From Cheilinus undulatus (taxonomy: Eukaryota; Chordata; Actinopteri; Labriformes; Labridae), in assembly GCF_018320785.1 (NCBI RefSeq), contig NC_054873.1, positions 22,968,196 to 23,032,195 on the forward strand: 64,000 bases of DNA, read 5' to 3'. Below the pieces are notes generated by a model. The model did not search any database, had not been told where the DNA came from, and saw only the letters and a program-made list of their open reading frames with translations. This document shows, one piece after another, positions 55,051-64,000 of this stretch (the first letter of the stretch is position 1; every line of letters begins with the position of its first letter). The translations under genes were made by a program, and so were the position numbers.

Positions 55051-56744
55051 AAACGAAGAAAACATAAGGGTTCATAAATATTGTCATCATTTGGAGACTA
55101 GGAAGATGTGGAGTAAACTCATTATTGTGCTCTAAAACATCCTTTAACACATCCTTAATAGAGTCATCTGTTATGGTGTGAATAAGACTTCTTATTTGAG
55201 GAGCTGTCATGGCTCCTGAGGGATTAATTGTGAGATTTGAAGCAGTGGAAATTCTTTCCCACAAGGCATGTTAACAGGCTGGCTTTACTGCAGGACACAT
55301 AACTGTCAGCTGACAAAATGATGGCTCAAACTCAAAGTCTTTACTGCGCTAGAGGTCTCTTATTATGGGAAATATATTCTGAATTTGTCTGTGCATGCTA
55401 TTTGTGAAAAATGTCTTAAAATGTCTTTATGCTTGGTTTTAAACACTTTCAAATGCTTACTGGGAAGACATTGCTTTATTTATGACATGCATCTACCCAT
55501 GACTCTGAGAGGCAAAGGTCAAAAGTGATGAAACCCATGCTTCCCACCCTGTTAACGTGTTTATCTTTGTGAAATCTTTTCATAGAGTGAAATGTACCCG
55601 TCTGGATTGTGTCAAGAGAAGACAGACAAGACAATGTCAAACCAAGCCATTAAAAGTATTGCTTATGTGAACCATGACAGCTGTTTTAGTTGTAATAAAT
55701 GGAGAGGAACAGAGCTTTGTAGGTGAGGATCTCAGAGGTATGTCTCCTCTGCAACATACCAGTGGTTAACAATGAGTACTAACCAGAACTTTGACCTATA
55801 TATGAGGTCAGGACGAATTCAAAGTCATATCAAGAAGGTTAGAAATAATTAAGCTGTAAAACTAGGTCAGAATAACAAACACTAAATCAGCAGAGTTGCT
55901 AATCTACTTTTTCTTGGCAGTTACTCACAGTTACCCACCTTTTATTCTTTTACTGCTCTCTTATAAAAACAGACAGCATCCTCTTCACATGCCTATTTGG
56001 TGAATCAGTGTTTGCTGCTTTTATGAGCAGAACACTAGAACACAAAGGACTTGTAATTTTGTTTCCCTTAGAAGGGAAAACCCTTTCTTTATCACCAACA
56101 ACAGCAGAACATACTTCCATATATGTGTTTTATCTCTTGTTTTACCATATATCCAAGGCAGGTGGAGGATAATTTGTTTTGCAAATAAGCTTGGGCACTG
56201 ACACTGTTGAGCTACAATGTTACAATGTCATTTAGCAGACTGTGCTACAGGCTTTCAGCGCATGGAGTCATGTGAATGGCTGTCTTAAAACAAAAGCATC
56301 CTTCCCTGAGCCATAACTTGTCCTGCTGCTATTGGCTGTTGTGTGATTTGTTAATGATGCCACAGGAACATTACATCAGCCACAGAGGAGAGGTGGGGAG
56401 TGTCAGCAAGGCCTTGACAGCCCTGTGGAGGAGTGTGCAGCCTGCAGGTGCCCTCACTGGGAATAAAACAACATGTTCTTACAACAACCACGGACAAAAC
56501 AGCTATGTCGCCGACAGGCTAGAGTCAGATGTGAACTGAAATAAACAAATGTAGACGTTTAAGACTAAACAGAAGATACCTGAACACCTGCTTAGCATGA
56601 GATGTTTACTTTTTGTGCAGTTTCCCAAAAATATGATCACACTTGCAACTTAATTAAACTTCTGTTTTGTGATCTGCAACATATGCAGAACAAAGTGTTA
56701 ATCCAAAACATTCCTATAATGCTTCAGAAAAAAAAAAACAAAAC

Positions 56745-56776
<32 letters not shown>

Positions 56777-57235
56777 CGCAGAGTCTACAAGCGAACCATC
56801 CTGTTGCATGACTGAGTCACCATCCCTGCCATTACGCTGTGCTTAACAATCACTCGTGATGAGCCACTAATTATTAGTTTGCCATTCAGGTAAATAATAA
56901 GTTGGTTCAACCCAAACTATTATAACCAATTAAAATCCAATCTAACTGAAGTGGACGGTTAAAAGTCTGAAATCCAATAATACTTTATGCTGACATGCTT
57001 CAGACATTACAGGATCTATTTAAATTGAACCAGATAAAAAGCTCTCAAACAAGACAAACTGCACAAAATGTGCATTCATACTATGTGTTAACAACTCGTC
57101 CTCAGTAACAACCTGCAATTAGAATCATATTTAGAAATATATTTTTTATTTATTTATGTATGCTGTTGTAGAATATTGCCTTTTTTTTAATATAAACTAA
57201 TTTTTTTCTTTAAACAAAATTTCCTTTTGGTGTTT
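55051..57235. other. Intergenic, mostly featureless; one A-rich tract
   Basis: No gene is supported. The only structure is a simple (A)n/(AAAC)n tract at 56729-56777. An 89-codon minus frame at 54995-55264 has no family resemblance and overlaps the GGGTCAAATTTGACCC repeat. Confidence 0.45.
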
Positions 57236-57900
57236 TTAACAATGTGGATGGGCACACTGATAAAAACCATTAGGAAAGTTAAGTTAGAGTTCAGGGCTAA
57301 GCTGATGTGCACAAACATCAGGATGCACAAGAATAAAGTAGAGGAACTGAAATAACTAAGGAGAATTAATATAATAATTGCAAAATTAAAGGTAAAAAAT
57401 TGAAAAATTGGCAAAAGCTGGTGGGAAAAGTGGTGAAAAGTTGTTAGTGAGTGGCAAAAAAATGAGTTAAAGTGGCAAAATTAGGATAAGGAAGGTAAAA
57501 AGGAGCAATAATGGGCAGGAAAAGGTGAAAAGCATTAATAAGTGGCAATAATGGGTTACAGAGGAAAAAAAGGTAAAAAAGGGGCAAAAATGGGTGTCTC
57601 AAGTTAAAAAAATATCAAAACTTTTCAGCTTCAAAATGAGGTAACCGTTAGCCAGGATGTTTGCACAAATGATACTGACTCAACACTCATGCATTATTAA
57701 TAAATCATAACTTGGAAAGACCCGTTTGCTGGGTCTTTCAGGGGCAAAGACTGGTGGAAAAAGTGTTGAAAAGAAGTTACAAAATGACCAAAATTGGCTG
57801 AGAAAGGCAAAAAAGGGGCAAAATGGGCAGGGAAAAAATTGTGAAAAGCTGTTAAAAAGTGGCAACAATGGGTTACAGTGGCAAATTCTGCCAATTCTGT
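57236..57900. repeat. GGCAAAAATTGG-rich dispersed repeat, copy 2 plus partial copy
   Basis: TTAACAATGTGGATGGGCAC through ATTATTAATAAATCATAA (57236-57711) is a second copy of the unit at 16580-17128, including the internal run of AAAGTGGCAAAATT-like units. A further stretch at 57740-57890 repeats the same words (GGCAAAAAAGGGGCAAAATG), so a partial third copy abuts it. Confidence 0.6.
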
Positions 57901-60360
57901 GGGTAGGCCTACTGAAAGCTTCATAGTCCACCTATGCAATCTGAGCTATCAGATATGAAATTGCTTCAGTATTTATGGAGGTGCGTCCTCACCTAGCGCT
58001 GAGGACAGCCACTTTGTATCTAAATCAAACTACTGGAGGAAGCAGGAAGAGATTTATTTTTTGAACACTTCTTACACATAGGCCTATACAGTAAAAAAAT
58101 CAGCACAGGCAGCTTTGTCTTCAGGGTACGCCAAAATCAACATACGTAGATATAGCTTTGGAGTAAAATGCAGTTATTTCAGCTTTAAAAATCTCCCTGT
58201 GGAGTTATTTGCTGTAAGCTAACCTTGAGTAGATGAATGGTGAATATTAGCTTGAAAATGACCATTAAGTCTGGTCTGATTTGTTCACAGCATTACACAA
58301 AGGAAGCTTTAGAAGAGTGACTCCAAATGAACGATGCATGTACATACTGTACCTTTTGTAAGGCACATTGCACAAAGCATTCTTTTCACGGGATGTATTG
58401 TCTTTCATAAAGACATGGCATGACATATATGCATTACATCTGTATAATGGTTCGCTGTTCTCTGTGTGTGCATGAGTCTCTTGTGTGTTGCAGCTCAGGC
58501 ATCAGTCTCCAGGCTCCTTGTGTTGTTTCTGGCCTCTGGGAATGTTTGGCAGTGTTTCATCAGAATCTACAACCTACTCTGTTCCTTGTGTCACCACAGC
58601 TCGCCTTATTGCGTCTCAGTTGTTTATAAGTGGTAAACATCTCATTGATTCACTCATGAGCAGGAAGAATTTAATGAATTAGATTTATCCTGTACAGCTG
58701 CTGATATTTATTGCTTTGTGGTGGTTACATGTGCTGAAACTACACATCATAGCACACATCAGAATGCTACACACTAAAGAAATTATAAAATGTCTTTGTT
58801 AGTTAAAGTCCAGAGCAACAGGGCTTGGAAACACAGTTGAAGTCCTGACCGATTTTTCTCTTGTAATGAAACAGACTGAAATCAGTACTGGTGCTTGACC
58901 TTGTAAAGCAAACAAAACTGTTATAGACAATACAAATTTTCCTCTGTAGTTATTGTCAGTGCATAAATCTTCTGCAGCGGAGGTAGGTGTGAGATGAAAG
59001 AAGCTACTGCATGCCACAGAAACAACATTTTCTAAGTCTTTCATGGCAGAGAGACTCTCAAAGAGTGATCGGTTTTTATGAACAGTATCAAAAACTTTAC
59101 TTACACAGGTAAATCAGCCAAAAGATAAGGACTTACTGCCTCATCTGGGCTGCCAAAATCAACACTAACTGAAATCTCTGTAAAAGAGGGACTATTTTCA
59201 TTTTGATTTGCGCTGCTAGTCTCACTTTGATCTATAGGTGTTACCCTAAGTCACCTTTATAAGTTTCTATCTGTGACACTAATTACCCATACTGATAGGC
59301 CTAGGAAAAGAAAACACTTCTATTTGACATCATTTATGTACCTGGTTAGAATATGTGCGACAAATGTCGCCTTCTTATCTGCATTAGTTCTAAAAAGAAG
59401 TTAAATAATCTTTAATTATACAACCAACTATGCAGCCAGTTAATATTTGCCAAAGTTTCGGGGATAAATGGCAACAGATCCCTGTAAAGAATAATTAAAG
59501 TGTTTTTAATCTGTTTAATCATTCACTAACCAGTGGGTCACACACAGGGACAGATTTCTGGATGTTTTAGGATTTCTAAAGAACTGCACCACTATCCATG
59601 TTTTTATACCTTTCCTGTTAAAACACTTTAGAATAACAGAAAAGGTTCAATGCATCGTTTTTATTTTTGCAGATTTATGTCACTGTGCCCATATGGCACA
59701 TAGTTAGCCCCTTGATGCTTTGTGTTGGTTAGCCTTAAGCTGTAACACCATGGTAACTGGAAATAGGGGAGATGTAAAAGTGCTCCATGGAGACATTTCC
59801 CTGCCTTCAGTCAAACCCCGCCTGACAAGCACCTCTTTACCTGTGAGGCCGCAGGGACTGATGGAAGCCACTAACTTGTCTAGACTAAACTGTGGTTGGT
59901 CTTACGGGACACACAAATGAGCTTCCAGCTCACAGGTGGACAGGGACAGGTATGATGCAAGTGCAACAAGGAATGAACTCATTCAAAGAGATGATAAAGT
60001 AAGTGGAAGAATTTTGGTTTATAATCATGCTGGATTGCCTCTGTCTCAGCATAAACATCTCACAAATGTCTACTACTACTTTAGAGAGAATGAATTATGA
60101 TGTGTAAAAAGTAGACATAATAATAAGGCTTTATTATGTAGGAAAAACAGTGTGAATGACGTAATAGCTGACCTGATTTTAACTTTGGTCAGCTGAAGTC
60201 AACCATTAACTACATTAGGATGGGGTCACCGCATGGTGATCTCTGCTAGAACATCCCTTCATGGAAATGTTTTTTTCTGAGCTGTCCGAGCTGCTCATAC
60301 TGCTTATTTCTCCCTGTATTCTTTATAGATTAATAAATTGCTCCCACAATCTTATTCAGT
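57901..60360. other. Intergenic, no recognisable feature
   Basis: Unique-looking AT-rich sequence. Open frames are short, without splice or family support. No repeat was recognised by eye. Confidence 0.4.
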
Positions 60361-60512
60361 CTGCAGGAGAACTACAGCTTGGAAGAAAATTTATTTTCCA
60401 GCAAAGCAACGACCTGAAGCAAACAGCAAAAGCTACACAGAAATAGTTTAAAGACAACAAGGTGAATGTTCTGGAGTGGTCAAGTCAAAGCCCAGACCTC
60501 AGTCCATTTTAA
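60361..60512 (+). mobile_element. Short Tc1-like (family 2) catalytic-region fragment
   Basis: CTTGGAAGAAAATTTATTTT CCAGCAAAGCAACGACC, then AACAAGGTGAATGTTCTGGA and GTCAAAGCCCAGACCTCAGT, correspond to the FQQ(D)ND...SPDLNP stretch of Tc1 transposases. Both ends are lost. It shares its last block with 62185-62245. Confidence 0.7.
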
Positions 60513-61329
60513 AAACTTAGTTACTTTTTATACTTATAAATATAGAAAAAACATGAACACAAAAGCATGTTTATTGTTCATATGCAAGTCCTAATTAATG
60601 ATGAATAATGATAAATGTTCATCAGATTTACCTGAGACTTTATGAGGCTGTCTGACTGACTATGTCTCTCTGTGCTCATCTGTTCTCCTTTAGTTGCCTG
60701 ATTACAGCATTACAAAACTTTCATATGCACTTCATGACCGTCTCATAAAGACTTAATCAAACTGTCCTTGACTTTTCTGGGTTCTCTCTATAAACTTGGA
60801 ATCTGGGTACACTGTAAAGGGTCAGATGTCTACCCTTCCTTTCCCAAACATTTTTAATGATCTGTCCAATCAGCAAATAGATGCACACATTTATCCCACA
60901 CACACACAAAGATGAAAGCACACATATGCATGTACACAAATAGAAGAAAATCAATCCCTATTAACTGAACAAAGACTTTTAAAAATTGCATTAAAAATCT
61001 TTCAAACAAAAATGTTTGGTAAGATGTTTTCCATAAATGTAATGTTTTGCTGCGTAAAAATCCAGAATGCAATCAAACTCTTACCGCACTAATTATCTCT
61101 GCTCAAATTTTTAAAATTTAGGAAACCAAGTTGCACCATGGCAGCATTTTCATTTTTTAACTTTACTTTTCAAAGAAGACTTTCAAAGACTATACGGGCT
61201 ACCCAGCAGCTTAAGATAGTTATAAACTTTATGCAACAATTATTACAGACTTAAGACCATCTTAATCTATTTTACATACAGTTTTGATCGAGGACTGTTA
61301 ATTTGTAACTCTTCATCTTTTTATGTGTA

Positions 61330-62970
61330 GGGGAGACTGGCTATGGTTGTAACACTGGGAGAGTTGTAACACCACCATTTCCACAAATAAGAGATATGTT
61401 AGGAGACATAAGAACATTTTAATGTTTACCTTCTTCCTTTATGATCCCACATTGTGATTTTCAAAGCTGAGAACAGTTGCATGTGGATTATACGGAGGAA
61501 AAACTGGTTTTGAGGTAAGAAAGTTATCGATAGATTCAGTTGATAGATCATACAGGCTGCAGTTGTCAGATGTGGGCACTAGCACTCATTATTTGAGTCT
61601 CGTTACCCCTCAGAACTCCCTTTCTCTTTCTGTGTCTCCCTCTCTCACTGCATCTCCTGACAGTGATGTGTGTTCATCAGCAAGTCAGTACGCTTGGTCC
61701 GGGAAGTCCATCTGTGTCCATCTGACTGGAATAAAAGTTTATTGGTTCTGTAATTAGCTTTCTCTCTTAAAAAGGATTAATCACTCCAACCCTAGAAACT
61801 CAAGATTATAATAAACAGAAAAGATGGACCATAGAAGAAGAGGTTGCACTGAAAAGCTGGAGTAAAACAAAAAAACTTTAGAGGCTGGCATTACCAAATG
61901 CAACAGATTTCACACCAGGTGAAGATGACACATTTAGGATAGGAGTGCCAGATTTGCAACATAAACACACCATATAATGTGAGAGTTGGTTGAAGTTTAT
62001 AAATGAATTCAGTGAACTGTGTGGTCTGTGTGAATCAAAATGCTGCTTTTTGGCCATCGAACATCACCACAAACACACCATCCAAGCTGTGAAGCATGGT
62101 GGTGGCAGCATCATGCTGTGGGGGTGCTTCTTAGCAGCCGGCCCTGGAAGGCTCATAAAGGTAGAAGGTAAAATGAGTGTGGCAAAATCCTGGAGAAAAA
62201 CAAGGTGAATATTTTGGAGTGGCCGAATCAAAGCCCAGACCTCTATCCAATAGAGAATTTGAGGCTGGATTTGAACAGGGCTGTTCACTCCCAATCTCCA
62301 TGCAACCTGACAGGGTTTGAACAGTTTTGCAACACCGACTCACATGTACAAACACGAACAGACTTCTTACACACTCTGCTGCCAATTTAACACATTAACA
62401 TGAACTGACATCAAGGACAACATCGGTGACAGATTTGTAAATCTGATGGTGGATATTCACTGCCAACTGTCAGTGTCAATGTTTTGACTGACCTCATTCA
62501 TATTTTGTCTCAGTGATTGTCATTGTTATTACTTACGCACCATTGAGTACAAAAAAGGTTAATCATAATCCATTTCATGTAAATATGAGTGCTTTTTATT
62601 TAGATACTTATGAGGTGGATTTGCCTCTAGCAATATGGCAGACATGCTGGCGTATTGCAGTTGCAGACAAACAAGGTCAATTCAGCATATAGCTGCTGCT
62701 GAGTTTCACCCATAAAGCTACTGCCTAGTTCTCCTCAAATGATGCTAATCGGAAAGGTCTGTTTTCAGACATGGCACAGTCTTTTTGGATTGGACCTTTG
62801 CAAGTTGGATTTGCCTGATGATAGACAGGGAATCTGCCCAATCCATCTGCTTTGCAAGGTTATGTGATATTCTTGCAGCAGTTTGAATTGATCTAATGTG
62901 GGTATGGTGTAAAAGTTTGGGAGCTCTAGCTCAAATATTGCAAAAGAGTACAACCATATCCAGTCTCCCC
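61330..62970. mobile_element. Inverted-repeat element (GGGGAGACTGG ends), superfamily unassigned
   Basis: GGGGAGACTGGCTATGGTTG TA at 61330 is mirrored by CAACCATATCCAGTCTCCCC at 62951-62970; 20 or more of the terminal bases agree with one clear mismatch. A second word, GGGAGAGTTGTAACA, sits just inside the left end. The 1.64-kb interior has no long frame except a Tc1 fragment inserted at about 61985-62340. No target-site duplication is evident. Confidence 0.6.
61985..62340 (+). mobile_element. Tc1-like (family 2) fragment nested in the inverted-repeat element
   Basis: The plus strand codes for HHHKHTIQAVKHGGGSIMLWGC, written here as HHHKHTIQ and VKHGGGSIMLWGCFLAAGPG, followed by RLIKVEGKM and, after a frame change, FEQF at its end. 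It is the catalytic-core part of a Tc1 transposase including the SPDLYPIENL block (nucleotides about 62225-62260). The N-terminal half is absent. Confidence 0.75.
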
Positions 62971-63495
62971 TGCTTGTGAGTTATCTCATGTCCTTTACCC
63001 ACCACTAATCATATTCAGTGAAGTAGGATCACTTGTGATATCTTAGTATTTGTTGTCACCAGGGAATATTAAAAAGAAAGGGAGAGGCGGACAGGGACAA
63101 AGAAACCTCATTAGTGGATGTGATAACACTGTTGTTATATGCAAATAATCTAAGATGTCTCTTTACGTGGCATCAGCAGTTAAAAGGCAGCCAGTGCCAT
63201 CAGGACTCATCCAGTAACTGTAAGGATGTGAGCCGCGGGAAACATCACATGCATCGAAAACAAGCCGTGGATTGACAGAGGGTGTGACTCCGCCTATTGA
63301 TCAAAGACCATCCTCCTTCCTTTTGTCTTTTCTTCAGTTTGTTAACTTCTCCAAAAGCCGCGTGGACTTCGCGCGAGTCGCTCAAACGTTTCGGCAGACC
63401 TCTGTTTCACTTCGTGGAATTTAGTCGCATCCGGTCAGACCCAGTCCACGGAGAAGAGGAGACCTTTCGCCTTGTTTTCTTAGGATTCTTGTTTC

Positions 63496-63539
63496 ATGGA
63501 GACTCTGTGGGAATCGTTTATGTTCATCAACGCAGCGAG
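63496..63539 (+). CDS. Possible first coding exon of a gene leaving the window
   Basis: ATG at 63496 opens METLWESFMFINAA and runs to a good donor (GCGAG|GTAGGA, exon end 63539). The frame would stop at once if unspliced. Upstream, 63330-63480 is CpG-richer than the surrounding DNA (CGCGTGGACTTCGCGCGAGT) and a short GCCGCGGG lies at 63233, compatible with a promoter and 5' UTR. I do not recognise the peptide. The downstream 460 bp show no second exon. Confidence 0.3.
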
Positions 63540-64000
63540 GTAGGACAATACTTTCCCTGCTTAATCCCCAAATAACCAAAACAACAGTTTATACAGATTG
63601 CGAAACGAACAAATACAGTTTTGCTAATATTTACGTTGGCGAACTCACTGGTGTATCTTCTTAGAAGGCATGACAGATTATGAAACCTTTCTATGTAGCC
63701 AGTGTAACGCAACAGTGTGTGAGGGTTTTAACCCGCAGTGTGGTTTAAGTTTTACCGTGGTTTGGTTTACAGCCTGTATGTAAATTACTCACACTGGAAT
63801 CGGGCTCTCGTGTGTGATATTTTCATATTATTTGCGTCTTATGATTAATGACCAGCTCTACAGGAAACAAAACTAACAAATAGCATTCAGTGTAACACAA
63901 ACGCCAGTCATAACTCTAATGCTGTCACAGAAAGAGTGAAGACATTTTTTCGGTAAGTTCCGTTTTTAAGTCTGAACGCGAGTCCTTGTTCTTGGGTAAA

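Noticed and set aside
54995-55264. 89-codon minus-strand frame ending in a hydrophobic stretch
   Set aside because: No recognised family, no splice or promoter context, overlaps a repeat palindrome.
63297-63575. 92-codon frame at the right edge
   Set aside because: Runs through the likely 5' UTR and across the donor at 63539; composition is not that of a conserved protein.

Overview
The window is nuclear DNA of a ray-finned fish, most likely a percomorph teleost. The evidence is spliced vertebrate genes with GT/AG introns, many Tc1-like and hAT-like DNA-transposon remnants, and a degraded tRNA-type SINE of teleost type. I recognised no LTR element, provirus, Polinton, CRISPR array, rRNA or tRNA gene.

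Layout. 223-11185 (+): the last 11 coding exons of a DENND4 gene, called dennd4a from synteny. 14912-27030 (-): slc24a1, the rod-type Na+/Ca2+,K+ exchanger NCKX1, complete in 8 coding exons (685 aa). 30305-34252 (-): a second, tandem slc24a1-like gene in 5 coding exons (567 aa). 36739-42292 (+): ints14, complete in 11 coding exons (512 aa). 43145-46319 (-): hacd3, complete in 11 coding exons (357 aa). 46611-50536 (+): ppcdc, complete in 5 coding exons (214 aa), divergent from hacd3 across about 290 bp. 50.6-63.2 kb: gene-poor, repeat-rich intergenic DNA. A CpG-richer stretch at about 63.2-63.5 kb may hold the first exon of a gene that leaves the window. I joined exons by hand; in every complete gene the phases close and the total is a whole number of codons.

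Read in reverse, the order PPCDC(-) HACD3(+) INTS14(-) SLC24A1(+) DENND4A(-) matches human 15q22.31 as I recall it, except that DPP8 lies where PPCDC is found here and the exchanger is duplicated.

The most interesting item is the second slc24a1 copy. It keeps an open frame over 567 codons, consensus splice sites, the signal anchor and the membrane segments. It has nevertheless lost all three acidic residues that mutagenesis in NCKX2 links to Ca2+/K+ transport: the Glu188 equivalent is Lys, the Asp548 equivalent is deleted, and the Asp575 equivalent is Phe. The exons coding for part of the large cytoplasmic loop are also missing, with the frame preserved. Upstream of both copies lies the same 13-bp motif, whose complement contains TAATCC, the CRX/OTX core expected of a photoreceptor gene. 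In copy B an hAT-like element with a near-perfect 8-bp target duplication sits between that motif and the start codon. Copy B may be a non-transporting pseudo-exchanger or a gene in early decay.

Repeats are concentrated in slc24a1 introns, the last dennd4a intron, ints14 intron 1, ppcdc intron 1 and the right-hand intergenic region.
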